DNA from: Halorussus limi
GTDB taxonomy: Archaea; Halobacteriota; Halobacteria; Halobacteriales; Haladaptataceae
Assembly: GCF_023238205.1 (NCBI RefSeq)
Contig: NZ_CP096659.1
Location: forward strand, 310,001-374,000
Direction of reading: 5' to 3'
DNA length: 64,000 nt
The position numbers and the translations under genes are program-made. The notes beneath the pieces are model-generated. The model was not told the DNA's origin, ran no database searches, and was given only the letters and a program-made list of their open reading frames with translations. Numbering within the stretch: the stretch's first letter is position 1; the number at the start of each line of letters is the position of its first letter. Below are positions 20,178 through 28,775 of the stretch, piece by piece.

Positions 20178-20482
20178 CCGAGACGAACACCGACACCGAG
20201 ATTCCCGAGGAATCGACTCGACGACCCCAGACCGCGACCGATTCGGCGAGTTCGACCGGCGGGTTCGCGACGCGGACGAACCTCTACCGGGCCGCGCTGG
20301 GTCTGTTCGTCCTGCTCGCGGTCGTCGCGGTGATTCAACTCTACACGAGCGTGAACGCGACTATCGACACGTTCGTCGCCCGCGAGTACCGGTCGCTCTT
20401 TCGGGCGGCGTTCAATCTGGTCGTGCTGCTGGTCTCGGGTATCGGCATCTCGTGGACCGTGCGGGAGTTGAGCGAGGAGTAG
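20174..20482 (+). CDS. two-helix membrane protein, coupled to PGF-CTERM gene
   Basis: Protein of 102 aa with a polar Thr/Ser-rich N-terminus (about 35 residues) and two transmembrane helices (YRAALGLFVLLAVVAVIQLY and FNLVVLLVSGIGISWTV), ending ELSEE. The ATG overlaps the TGA of the surface-protein gene (ATGA), so translation is probably coupled and the products may act together. No established function recognised. Confidence 0.75.
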   Translation: MTETNTDTEIPEESTRRPQTATDSASSTGGFATRTNLYRAALGLFVLLAVVAVIQLYTSVNATIDTFVAREYRSLFRAAFNLVVLLVSGIGISWTVRELSEE

Positions 20483-20486
20483 CGTC

Positions 20487-21221
20487 TCAGTCGCTCACGG
20501 TCGCACTCGGCGGTTCCCACAAATCGACGAACGGACTGTTCAGTTCCCGCGAGTCGGCCGCGACCGGGCCCGGGTCGTAGGCGACGCTCCGGAGGTCGAA
20601 CGCGCCGTCCTCGACCACCGCGTAGCGCGCCTCGTCGGCGGGCCACCCGGGGCGCTGGAGACCGACGCTCCCCGGATTCACGAACGTCGTTCCCGCGACG
20701 GTGGCGACGAACGGGAAGTGCGAGTGACCGTGCAGAATCACGTCCTCGTCGTAGCGGGCGGCGACCGTCTCGAAGGGCGCGGGGTCCTCGTCTGGGGTCA
20801 CGCGGGTCCGCCACGTCTCCTCCCGACCGTCCGGCGCGGGGAAGTCGCCGTGGTGCAGGCGGAGCGTCCGGCAGCCGAGCGTCAGCGTCGCCGTGCTGTC
20901 GAGCGACGCGAGAAACTCGCGGTTCTCCGGCGAGAGGCGCTCGCCGGTCCACTCCTGCCACTCTGCGAAGGGGTCGTCGCCCGCACTGCCGCGCGAGTCG
21001 CGCGAAGATACGGCGTCGAGGACGGTCCGGTCGTGATTCCCGCGAACGCCCGCGGCGAGGTTCAGTTCGCGGAGGCGGTCGCAGACCGCGTCGGGGTGCG
21101 GGCCGTTGTCGACGGCGTCGCCGAGGAAGACGACCGACTCGCGGTCGGGTTCAGCGGCGAGAACGGCGTCGAGGGCGGCGGCGTTGGCGTGTACGTCCGA
21201 AACGATGAGCGTCCGGGGCAC
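20487..21221 (-). CDS. metallophosphoesterase (YfcE/MJ0936-like)
   Basis: Calcineurin-fold phosphoesterase of 244 aa. The metal-binding motifs appear in order: DVHANAAAL (D-x-H), FLGDAVDNGP (GD), RGNHD (GNHD), and HGHSHFPF (GHxH). It probably hydrolyses phosphodiesters with two bound metals; the natural substrate is unknown. It lies four bases after the convergent membrane-protein gene and 40 bases after the downstream end of the APH-like gene, in the same direction, so the two could share a transcript. Confidence 0.87.
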   Translation of the reverse strand: MPRTLIVSDVHANAAALDAVLAAEPDRESVVFLGDAVDNGPHPDAVCDRLRELNLAAGVRGNHDRTVLDAVSSRDSRGSAGDDPFAEWQEWTGERLSPENREFLASLDSTATLTLGCRTLRLHHGDFPAPDGREETWRTRVTPDEDPAPFETVAARYDEDVILHGHSHFPFVATVAGTTFVNPGSVGLQRPGWPADEARYAVVEDGAFDLRSVAYDPGPVAADSRELNSPFVDLWEPPSATVSD

Positions 21222-21260
21222 GGGAGAGGGATAGGGAGGGTCGATTATAGGCTTGTTCTT

Positions 21261-22448
21261 TCACTCGAGATAGCTCCTGACGAACATGCGATGCTCGGCC
21301 GCGCGTTCCTCGCGGACCGCCTCGTCGGCGTCGGCGTACCAGTCCGGGAGGCAGGCCATCGCGTTCAGTCTGTTGCAGAGGTGGTAGACGCGCTTTCGCT
21401 CCCGGAACTCCGCGGAGCGGTCGCCGCCCCGTCGCTCGGCGTCGGTCGGGAGTCCGTCGGTCCGACGCTCGGCGTAGGCGTCGAGCAGCGCCCCGCGCAG
21501 TCGCTCGCGCAGGACCACGTCGCGGGTCTGCCAGTTGACGTTGTGGTCTTCGACAGTGACGAGGTTGTAGACGGGGTCGCCCGCGACGAGGTCCGCCCAG
21601 TCGAGGACGCCGGTCGTCTCGCCGGTCTCGGGGTCCACGAGGATGTTCCCGAGTCGGTAGTCCCAGTGGACGAGCGACGCCGTTTCCGGTCCGTCGAGCG
21701 CGGGAATCGCGTCACGGACGTAGTTCCGGAGCGGCCCAACGAGGTCGTCGAACCGACCGCCGGCCAACCCGTCGAGGGTGTCCTCCGCGTCCGCGAGCAA
21801 CCAGTCGGTCCACTGCTTCCGCGGGCCGAATTGGTCGCCGACCACGGCGAGGTCGCCGTCCTCGACGCCGACGCGTCCGAAGCGGTCGAACGACCGGCGC
21901 TCGTGGAGTGCCGCGAGGTGGGTACCCGCGTCGGCGAAGACGGTTTCGAGCGCGGCGGGCGAGAGGTCGGGGAACCGACCCGACCCGTCCTCGCCCGGGA
22001 GTCGCTCGGCGAGGAAGAACGGGGCCGGGAGGTCGGGGTGTTGGTCCACGAATCCGATTACCTCGGGGACCGGAATTTCGGTCTCTCGGGAGAGTAGTTC
22101 GAGGACTCTGGGTTCCGAGCGCGCGACCGCCGCGGGAACGCCGTCCCCGGAGAAGGCCTTCAGAACCACCTCGCGGAGACCGTCCGGGGTCGTGACCGTG
22201 AGGAAGGCGACCTCGTCGGTCCCGCCGTCCGACTGTCGGATGCGCTCGACCGACCACGAGGGCGCGACGGCGGCGACCATCTCCAGCACGTCCGCCCACT
22301 CGACGCCGTCGCTTTCGGCACCGGATCGGTCGGCGTCGGACTGCTCGACGCTGGACAGGGAAGCGCCGGTCGAGTCGACGTTAGACGGGGAAGCGTCGGA
22401 CCGGGCCTCGGCCGAATCGGCGTCCGTCCCGTCGGGCGTCTCGGTCAT
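21261..22448 (-). CDS. aminoglycoside-phosphotransferase-family kinase
   Basis: Kinase-fold protein of 395 aa from the ATG at 22448 (an in-frame ATG at 22490 would add 14 residues). The N-terminal 60 residues are acidic, Ser/Asp-rich and probably disordered. The catalytic loop reads LVHWDYRLGNILVD and the metal-binding aspartate GVLDWADLVAGDP, as in the APH/choline-kinase superfamily. Haloarchaeal members are unlikely to be antibiotic-resistance enzymes; a small-molecule kinase is the better guess. Substrate unknown. Confidence 0.83.
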   Translation of the reverse strand: MTETPDGTDADSAEARSDASPSNVDSTGASLSSVEQSDADRSGAESDGVEWADVLEMVAAVAPSWSVERIRQSDGGTDEVAFLTVTTPDGLREVVLKAFSGDGVPAAVARSEPRVLELLSRETEIPVPEVIGFVDQHPDLPAPFFLAERLPGEDGSGRFPDLSPAALETVFADAGTHLAALHERRSFDRFGRVGVEDGDLAVVGDQFGPRKQWTDWLLADAEDTLDGLAGGRFDDLVGPLRNYVRDAIPALDGPETASLVHWDYRLGNILVDPETGETTGVLDWADLVAGDPVYNLVTVEDHNVNWQTRDVVLRERLRGALLDAYAERRTDGLPTDAERRGGDRSAEFRERKRVYHLCNRLNAMACLPDWYADADEAVREERAAEHRMFVRSYLE

Positions 22449-22672
22449 CGCACCAGTTAGGACTGCGATGTCCGTCAGCGTTCCGGCCACCGTCGAATCG
22501 CCCGTCGCGAGCCCACGTCAACGACCGACGCCCGACCCGAGACCCGCGAACGTCTCGCTGGCCCGGCGCCTGTTCGGCCTCGCGCATGAAGATCTCCTGA
22601 GCGTTCCGGACCTCTTCACCGTCCGCAGGCCGAATCTGCTGCGTCCGACCAGCGGACACACGTGACGCAGTA

Positions 22673-22681
22673 ATATATAAG
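22673..22681 (+). promoter_or_regulatory. TATA box
   Basis: atatataag is centred about 29 bases before the ATG at 22706, a strong archaeal TATA element that implies a leaderless transcript. Confidence 0.7.
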
Positions 22682-22705
22682 ACGGTATCGTGAATTGTCC
22701 GATTC

Positions 22706-23377
22706 ATGTTTGCGTCCGGAGTCATCCCGATGGGCGTCCTCGGCGTGTGTTTCCTCAGTCCGGTCGTGTACTGGATGCGGTCGTGTCCGGAAGTGCAGGC
22801 GGTTGCTGTCGCTCTCCACAGCGACCAGCGATTCCACCAGTTCGTCGGCGGTATCGCCGTCCCGACTACCCTCCTGAGCCTGCTCGCTATCGCGACGCTG
22901 TTCGACCTTCCGCTGACGGCCGGCGTACCGACAGCCCTCCTCGGCGAAATACTTCTGGTTGCGTTGCCGTTGACCGCGGTCGTACTGACCGTGTATCTGC
23001 ACGTCGAGTTCTTTGCAGCGGTCGCGGTGTTCCGACGGCTTCCCGACGACATGTTCGGAACGCTTCCCGGAACCGGTGCGAGTCGCTATCAGTCGTGGAT
23101 GTATCTCGTCGACGCTCATCACGACGACGCACCGCTCGCGGGTCCCGGGGCGATACTCGCACTACTCGCCACGGCCGGCGAGTTGTTCGCAGTCCTGTCA
23201 CCGCTCACCGGTGTTCTCGTCGCGCTCACGCTCCACGTGACCGTCCTCGCCTTCGTGATGGGTGCGGACAACGGAACGCTCCACCGGACGAACGACGAGC
23301 GAGTCCAGTCCCGAATCGACACTGGCGTCGCAGAACGGAACGCGGGGCGGTTGTTCGCGAACGATAGGGGTTCGTAG
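22706..23377 (+). CDS. polytopic membrane protein of unknown function
   Basis: Hypothetical protein of 223 aa with about five transmembrane helices (near residues 3-24, 50-68, 75-110 as two, 148-168 and 172-192). A cytoplasmic or external loop carries DMFGTLPGTGASRYQSW and the acidic-histidine pair AHHDDAP. The tail is hydrophilic (RTNDERVQSRIDTG). The TATA box at 22673 supports the start. Its G+C is slightly lower than the neighbours' and codon choice is a little less biased. No family recognised. Confidence 0.7.
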   Translation: MFASGVIPMGVLGVCFLSPVVYWMRSCPEVQAVAVALHSDQRFHQFVGGIAVPTTLLSLLAIATLFDLPLTAGVPTALLGEILLVALPLTAVVLTVYLHVEFFAAVAVFRRLPDDMFGTLPGTGASRYQSWMYLVDAHHDDAPLAGPGAILALLATAGELFAVLSPLTGVLVALTLHVTVLAFVMGADNGTLHRTNDERVQSRIDTGVAERNAGRLFANDRGS

Positions 23378-23514
23378 TAGATTCTAGAGGCCTCCGGTCT
23401 CGTGGCGCTACTCTAGAAAGACGCCCACTACTGGAGACGGTGAAATTTCGAAGTAAAGGGACAGTGAGTTGTGGATGCGGATTCCGAACGCCGAAAGACC
23501 GTCCGGAAAGAAAG

Positions 23515-23588
23515 TGGGCCAACGCGGATTTGAACCGCGAACCTCCCGGTTATCAGCCGAGCGCTCAACCTGATTGAGCTATTGGCCC
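23515..23588 (-). tRNA. tRNA-Ile (anticodon GAT)
   Basis: On the minus strand a 74-base cloverleaf can be folded. The acceptor stem GGGCCAA pairs with TTGGCCC, followed by a D-arm with AGCTC and GAGC, the anticodon stem-loop CGGCTGATAACCG giving anticodon GAT, and the T-arm GCGGTTCAAATCCGC. The discriminator base is A and the CCA end is not encoded. No intron. A TATA-like box (tttaag, 23621-23626, reading leftward) lies upstream at the right distance. Confidence 0.95.
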
Positions 23589-23618
23589 GTGAACGCATTC
23601 ACTGCTTGCGCCCTTGAA

Positions 23619-23627
23619 TGTTTAAGC
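23619..23627 (-). promoter_or_regulatory. TATA-like promoter of tRNA-Ile
   Basis: The plus-strand bases tgtttaagc give GCTTAAACA on the coding strand, about 31-39 bases before the tRNA 5' end at 23588, in an otherwise GC-rich region. Confidence 0.5.
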
Positions 23628-23697
23628 GTTTCCTTTCGACGCCGGTTCGGGACGCCCTCACGGTGTTTTCCGGACTGATTGCCCGCTCGTCACTCCG

Positions 23698-24270
23698 CTA
23701 CTCGTCGTCCTCGCCGTCCTCGAACTCGATGTCGTAGGCGTCGTCGTCCACGCGGTAGGTGTCCTCGGAACCGTCCCGACTTCCAGACCCCGAGGTGCCT
23801 GCGCTCGCACCGCTCGCGCCCGCGCCCGTTCCGCTCGCGCTCACGTCCTCGGCGTTCGGGAACCCGAAGGTGTAGACGTTGCCCGAGACGAAGCCGCCGG
23901 TCTTCTTCTCGACGTAGGGCTTGACGACCCACTTCTGGACCGCCTCGCGGACGAGGATGCGCGAGGGCGGGAACGCGAGCAGGAAGCCCACGGCGTCGGT
24001 GACGAGACCGGGCGTGAGCAGGAACGCGCCCGCCGCGATGAGGAGCGCCCCGTCGGTCAGTTCGTCGGTCGGGACCCGACCCTCGCCGACGGCGTCCTGT
24101 AGCTTCCGGATAGTGTGGCGACCCTCGGCCCGAACGAACAGCGTCCCGACCAGCGCGGTCAGGACGACCAGCGCCACCGTCAGCGCGGCGCCGAGTTCGC
24201 TCGCCACCACGACGAGGAACAGCGCGTCCAGCAGCGGGATGAGGAGCAGTCCGAAGAGTACGCGTTTCAT
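23698..24270 (-). CDS. FxsA-family membrane protein
   Basis: Cytoplasmic-membrane protein of 190 aa. The FxsA domain covers about residues 1-135: helices at LFGLLLIPLLDALFLVVVAS and LTVALVVLTALVGTLFV, the charged loop RAEGRHTIRKLQDAVGEGRVP, and ALLIAAGAFLLTPGLVTDA. The C-terminal 60 residues are Gly/Ser/Ala-rich then strongly acidic (ending EFEDGEDDE). FxsA was named for its effect on phage T7 exclusion in E. coli; its archaeal role is unknown. Convergent with the tRNA gene's left side. Confidence 0.87.
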   Translation of the reverse strand: MKRVLFGLLLIPLLDALFLVVVASELGAALTVALVVLTALVGTLFVRAEGRHTIRKLQDAVGEGRVPTDELTDGALLIAAGAFLLTPGLVTDAVGFLLAFPPSRILVREAVQKWVVKPYVEKKTGGFVSGNVYTFGFPNAEDVSASGTGAGASGASAGTSGSGSRDGSEDTYRVDDDAYDIEFEDGEDDE

Positions 24271-24424
24271 CAGTACTGTCTTGTCCGAAACTAGTCGGTC
24301 ATGCCCTAAAACCCTTTAGGTGCCGCGAGCGGTCCCGCGTCGGACGCCCGGCGGGTCCTTCACCAGACCGCGTTCGCTCGCCCGAGAGCGAACTGTTTTT
24401 CCACCGTTTGTTCGAACCACCGGC

Positions 24425-24970
24425 ATGGACCGACTCCGCGAGTCACTCCACGAGGCACCGATTATCGACAAGGACGGCTACCAGTATCTCGTCCACCCCA
24501 TCAGCAACGGCGTGCCGATGCTCGAACCCGAACTCCTCCGGGAGGTCGTGGTCGGCGTCACGCGCGAGGCCGACCTCGACGTGGACAAAATCGTCGCCCC
24601 CGAGGCGATGGGCATCCACATCGCCACCGCGCTCTCGCTCCAGACCGACATCCCGCTGGTCGTCATCCGCAAGCGCGAGTACGGACTCGACGGCGAGGTC
24701 GCGCTCCACCAGACCACGGGATACTCCGAGTCGGAGATGTACATCAACGACGTGGAGGAGGGCGACCGCGTCCTCATCGTGGACGACCTGCTCTCGACCG
24801 GCGGGACGCTGGCCTCCATCTGCGACGCGATGGACGAGATCGGTGCCGAAATCGCGGACATCGTGGTCGTCATCCGGAAACTCGGCGAGACGGCGCTCGA
24901 CGAGACCGACTACGAGGCGACGAGTCTGATAGACATCACCGTCGAGGACTACGAAGTCACGATTCACTAA
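24425..24970 (+). CDS. hypoxanthine/guanine (or adenine) phosphoribosyltransferase-like protein
   Basis: Purine-salvage enzyme of 181 aa. The PRPP-binding loop is [13 protein letters not shown], preceded by [13 protein letters not shown] and the strand [13 protein letters not shown], as in archaeal HGPRTase-like proteins. It transfers ribose-5-phosphate from PRPP to a purine base in the cytoplasm; base preference between adenine, hypoxanthine and guanine cannot be decided. A T-run (aactgttttt, 24391-24400) lies about 27 bases before the ATG and may be the promoter. A nucleobase permease follows downstream. Confidence 0.87.
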   Translation: MDRLRESLHEAPIIDKDGYQYLVHPISNGVPMLEPELLREVVVGVTREADLDVDKIVAPEAMGIHIATALSLQTDIPLVVIRKREYGLDGEVALHQTTGYSESEMYINDVEEGDRVLIVDDLLSTGGTLASICDAMDEIGAEIADIVVVIRKLGETALDETDYEATSLIDITVEDYEVTIH

Positions 24971-24973
24971 CTG

Positions 24974-24996
24974 CGAACCCCGGTCGCGGGGTTTCG
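24974..24996 (+). terminator. hairpin terminator-like element
   Basis: An inverted repeat aacccc-ggtcgc-ggggtt (with flanking cga/tcg extending it) just after the phosphoribosyltransferase stop, followed by tcgtttcgg. It may end that transcript; T-runs after it are short. Confidence 0.5.
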
Positions 24997-25304
24997 TTTC
25001 GGAAGTCGATTCTATGGGGGTCGAAGAAGTTCGGACTGAGTTGAGGGAGTGGTTGTTCTGTAGACTCGAGGTTGACTCGCGGTTTTTAGACGATGCGTCC
25101 GCACACGCCAGTTCGAACGTCCGACCTGCAGTCAGTGGACTGTCCGACCCGCAGTCACTACGTTCGACTCGAAGCCAAGTGGACCGAGCGCATCGAGTCC
25201 GGACGCGAATTAATGCGAGAACGTGCATATTTCCTTCCTCGAAAGACAAAATATGCGCTCGAACGCGAAACTATTATTGAACCCGACCCGTTCGTCCGGA
25301 GTAT
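24997..25304. other. intergenic region with promoter of the nucleobase permease
   Basis: No gene is seen. The right end is AT-rich; ctattattga (25271-25280) is centred about 29 bases before the ATG at 25305 and is a good TATA candidate. A second AT-rich block (cgaattaatgcg) lies near 25206-25217. Confidence 0.55.
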
Positions 25305-26684
25305 ATGACAGACACGGACGGAGAGATAGACCTCGACTACGAACTCGACGACCGGCCGCCGTGGCCCAAGTCCATCCTGCTGGGACTCCAGCACGTCGCG
25401 GTCATGCTGGTTCCGGCGACCGCGGTGGCGTTCATCGTCGCGGGCGCGGTCGGACTGAGCGCGGGCGACACCGCCTACATCGTCCAGATGGTCCTGCTGT
25501 TCTCCGGACTGGCGACCGTCGTGCAGGCCTACACCGTCGGTCCGGTCGGCGCCAAACTCCCCATCGTGATGGGAACCAGTTTCACCTTCGTCGGCGCGGC
25601 CTCGTCCATCGGCGTAAACTACGGACTCGGGGCGGTCTTCGGCGCGATACTCGTCACCGGTTTCGTCGTGGAAGGGTTCATCGGCTGGCAGTTCGACCGC
25701 ATCGAACCGTTCTTCCCGCCGCTCGTAACTGGCCTCGTCGTGATTATTATCGGTCTCTACCTCGTTCCGGTCGCGATGGACTACTCGGCGGGCGGCGTCG
25801 GCGCGAGCGACTACGGCGCGGCCCACAACGTCGGACTGGCCGCGCTGGTCCTGTTCGTCGCCGTCGCGCTCAACCTCTTCACCGACGGCGTCACCCGACT
25901 CCTCAGCACGCTCGTCGGTCTCGCGGTCGGCTACCTCGCGGCGCTCCCGCTGGGTCTCGTGGACTTCGCCCCGGTCGCGCAGGCGTCGTGGGTCGCGGTC
26001 CCGAAACCCGGCGCGTTCGGCTTCGAGTTCGAACCGGTGCCGATGGTCACCTTCGCGTTCCTCTTTCTGGTCTCGGCGATGGAGACGGTCGGCGACGTGT
26101 CGAGCGTCACGTCGGCCGAGGGTCGCACGCCCGACAGCGAGGAACTGCGCGGCGGCCTGTTCACCGACGGTCTGCTGAGTTCGCTCGGCGCGGCGTTCGG
26201 CGCGTTCCCCGTCACGTCGTTCTCGCAGAACGCGGGCATCGTCAACTTCACGGGCGTCATGAGTCGCCACGTCGTCGGCGTCGCCGGGGTCATCCTCGCG
26301 GTCCTCGGCCTGAGTCCGAAGGTCGGGGCGGCGGTCGCCACCATCCCGAGTCCGGTCTTCGGCGGCGCGGTCCTGCTGATGGCCGGGATGGTCGCGGCCA
26401 GCGGCGCGCGCCTCGTCTTCCTCCACACCGACCTCGACCGCCGGAACATGGTCATCCTCGCGGTGTCGCTCGGTCTGGGTCTCGGCGTCGCCACGCGTCC
26501 CGACGCGATTTCGGGGCTCCCGAGCGCGGCCCGGACTTTCTTCGGCGAACCGGTCGTCGTGACCGCGCTGACCGCGCTCGTCCTCAACACTCTCACGCCG
26601 GGCGAGCAGAGTCCGCTGTTCGACGCGCCGCCCGAGGAGACGGTGGCCGAGACGGAGGAACCGCCCGCGTCCGCCGACGACTGA
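25305..26684 (+). CDS. NCS2-family nucleobase:cation symporter (uracil/xanthine permease)
   Basis: Membrane transporter of 459 aa with about 12-14 helices. NCS2 motifs include KLPIVMGTSFTFVG in the N-terminal third, the SAMETVGDVSSVTSAEGR region and VTSFSQNAGIVNFTGV. The last 30 residues are acidic and soluble (EETVAETEEPPASADD). It takes up nucleobases, probably with protons or Na+. Its location next to a purine phosphoribosyltransferase favours a purine such as xanthine, hypoxanthine or guanine over uracil; this is inference from context. Confidence 0.9.
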   Translation: MTDTDGEIDLDYELDDRPPWPKSILLGLQHVAVMLVPATAVAFIVAGAVGLSAGDTAYIVQMVLLFSGLATVVQAYTVGPVGAKLPIVMGTSFTFVGAASSIGVNYGLGAVFGAILVTGFVVEGFIGWQFDRIEPFFPPLVTGLVVIIIGLYLVPVAMDYSAGGVGASDYGAAHNVGLAALVLFVAVALNLFTDGVTRLLSTLVGLAVGYLAALPLGLVDFAPVAQASWVAVPKPGAFGFEFEPVPMVTFAFLFLVSAMETVGDVSSVTSAEGRTPDSEELRGGLFTDGLLSSLGAAFGAFPVTSFSQNAGIVNFTGVMSRHVVGVAGVILAVLGLSPKVGAAVATIPSPVFGGAVLLMAGMVAASGARLVFLHTDLDRRNMVILAVSLGLGLGVATRPDAISGLPSAARTFFGEPVVVTALTALVLNTLTPGEQSPLFDAPPEETVAETEEPPASADD

Positions 26685-26741
26685 CCCCGCGGAGACAGCG
26701 ACCTCGGCACACTTTTCATCGCAGGCGCGGTCACTCCCCGC

Positions 26742-28601
26742 ATGCGACTGCTCTTCGTCCACTCCGACCACCTCGAGTTCGAGACCACCACGGAGGCCGG
26801 AGAGGGACTCGCCGAGACCGAGGGCGTCCCGATGGAGGGCCGCATGGAGGACTGCGTCACCGCGTTCGTCAGCGTCGAGACCGAAGACGAGGCGGACCTC
26901 GACGCCGTGGTCGAGAACGCCGCCGACGAGTTGCGCGACGTGACCGACCGGTTGAACACCCGGCGAATCGTCCTCTACCCCTACGCCCACCTGAGCGACG
27001 ACCTCGCCGACCCCGACGCCGCCAAGACCGTCCTCCGGAACCTCGAAACCGGCCTCGAAGCCGATTACGAGGTCCTGCGGGCACCGTTCGGCTGGTACAA
27101 GACCTTCGAGGTGTCGTGCAAGGGCCACCCGCTCTCTGAACTCTCCCGGCACGTCACGTCCGAGCGACGCGAGAGCGACGAATCTCCGGAACGCGCGCCG
27201 AGCGAGTGGAAGATGGCGTTCCCCGACGGCGAGACAGTAGACGCACGCGAAGCGAAACGGTCCGACCGCGTGAGCGACGACATGCGCGCGTTCGTCGCCG
27301 CCGAAGTCGAGGGCGAAACCGCCAGCGCGGGCGAACGGCCACCGCACGTCGAGTTGATGCGGGACAAGGAACTGGCCGACTACGACGAGTCGAGCGACGC
27401 GGGCAACCTGCGGTGGTACCCCCGCGGGAAACTGATTCGGGACTCGCTGATGGAGTACGTCGACGACCTCGCGGTCGAGTACGGCGGGATGCCGGTCGAG
27501 ACGCCCGTGATGTACGACCTCGGCGTGCGAGCGGTCCGAGAGCACGCCGAAAAGTTCGGTGAGCGCCAGTACCGCTCCGAGTCGGGCGACCGGCCGATGG
27601 TGTTCCGGCCGGCGGCCTGCTTCGGCCACTTCTCCGTCATGCGGGACATGGACCTCGCCGAGTCGGACCTGCCCCTGCGACTCTACGAGACGCCAGCCTA
27701 CTCGTTCCGGCGCGAACGGCGCGACGAGGTGACGGGCCTGACGCGCCAGCGGGCGTTCACGACGCCCGACATGCACACCGCGACCCGGGACGTGGCGCAG
27801 GCCAAAGAGGAACTCCGGGCGCAGGCGAAACTCGCTCTCCGAACCGGCGACGACCTCGGTCTGAGCTACGAACCCGCGGTCCGCGTGACCCGCGAGTTCT
27901 ACGACGGCAACGAGGCGTGGGTCGAGTCGCTCGTCGAGGACCTCGGCAAACCCGCACTGCTGGAAATTCTGCCCGAGCGCCGGCACTACTGGTCGGTCGA
28001 GGTGGACTTCGCGACCGTCGACCGACTCGGCCGCCCCGTCGAGAACCCGACCGTCCAACTCGACGTCGAGAGCGCCGAGCGGTTCGACGTCACGTACGAC
28101 GCCGGCGAGGAGTCGCGCCACCCGCCCGTCGTCCACTGCTCGCCGTCGGGCGGCATCGAGCGCGTGCTGGCCGCCCTGCTGGAGACGGCCGCCGAGCGCG
28201 AACCGCCCCGACTCCCGACGTGGCTCTCGCCCGCGCAGGTCCGGTTCGTCCCGGTCGGCGAGGAACACGTCGATTACTGCGACGCGCTGGCCGACGACCT
28301 CGAATCGGCCGGAGTCCGGGCCGACGTGGACGAGCGCGACGAGTCGGTCGGCGAGCGCATCGCGAAGGCCGAGAACGACTGGGTGCCCTACCACGCCGTG
28401 GTCGGCGACCGAGAAATCGAGTCCGACGACGGAACGGACGGCCCGGGCCTAAAGGTCACCGTCCGGGCCGAGGGCGCGGAGCGCGAGATGACCTTCGACG
28501 AACTGAAGTCGGCAGTCCTTGCCGACGTCGGTGACTTGCCGAACGAGCGGCGATACCTCCCGAAACACGTCAGTAGGCGGCCACACTTCACGAGTCGGTA
28601 G
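26742..28601 (+). CDS. thrS: threonyl-tRNA synthetase
   Basis: Archaeal-type ThrRS of 619 aa. The N-terminal domain (1-140, MRLLFVHSDHLEFETTT) is the archaeal D-aminoacyl-tRNA-deacylase-like editing domain that removes mischarged serine. The class II core follows from about 200: motif 2 YSFRRERRDEVTGLTRQRAFT, motif 3 CSPSGGIERVLAALL. The zinc-site residues are preserved as Cys in AACFGHF, His in TPDMH and His in PVVHCSP. The anticodon-binding domain covers about 490-610. The gene stands alone after the permease. Confidence 0.95.
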   Translation: MRLLFVHSDHLEFETTTEAGEGLAETEGVPMEGRMEDCVTAFVSVETEDEADLDAVVENAADELRDVTDRLNTRRIVLYPYAHLSDDLADPDAAKTVLRNLETGLEADYEVLRAPFGWYKTFEVSCKGHPLSELSRHVTSERRESDESPERAPSEWKMAFPDGETVDAREAKRSDRVSDDMRAFVAAEVEGETASAGERPPHVELMRDKELADYDESSDAGNLRWYPRGKLIRDSLMEYVDDLAVEYGGMPVETPVMYDLGVRAVREHAEKFGERQYRSESGDRPMVFRPAACFGHFSVMRDMDLAESDLPLRLYETPAYSFRRERRDEVTGLTRQRAFTTPDMHTATRDVAQAKEELRAQAKLALRTGDDLGLSYEPAVRVTREFYDGNEAWVESLVEDLGKPALLEILPERRHYWSVEVDFATVDRLGRPVENPTVQLDVESAERFDVTYDAGEESRHPPVVHCSPSGGIERVLAALLETAAEREPPRLPTWLSPAQVRFVPVGEEHVDYCDALADDLESAGVRADVDERDESVGERIAKAENDWVPYHAVVGDREIESDDGTDGPGLKVTVRAEGAEREMTFDELKSAVLADVGDLPNERRYLPKHVSRRPHFTSR

Positions 28602-28744
28602 GCGAGACCGCGATATCGCCGACGTAGTCCGCGGTCGGAAATTCCTATTCACTCGCCAGCGACGCTCTCGACCGCTCGTAGGCGTGTGTATCGATACCAG
28701 ACCGCAATTTGAATATACCTTATACGAATAAAATCGTTCCTGTT

Positions 28745-28762
28745 TAATACCTTCAGGTAATA
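28745..28762 (+). promoter_or_regulatory. TATA box overlapping a short inverted repeat
   Basis: tttaatacc is centred about 29 bases before the ATG at 28776. Overlapping it is taccttcaggta (28748-28759), two 5-base arms around two bases, extended imperfectly to 8-base arms. The element could be a repressor site for the antiporter gene. Confidence 0.45.
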
Positions 28763-28775
28763 TTCTGCGACGACA

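Noticed and set aside
21261-22448. Antibiotic-resistance gene call for the APH-family kinase
   Set aside because: Only the general kinase-fold motifs are present; the APH family includes many small-molecule kinases, and aminoglycosides are not natural targets in haloarchaea.
25158-28394. A 1078-codon open frame on the minus strand across the nucleobase permease and thrS
   Set aside because: It is antisense to two well-recognised genes, its product is Arg/Asp/His/Gly-rich with no domain, and long antisense open frames are usual in GC-rich haloarchaeal DNA.
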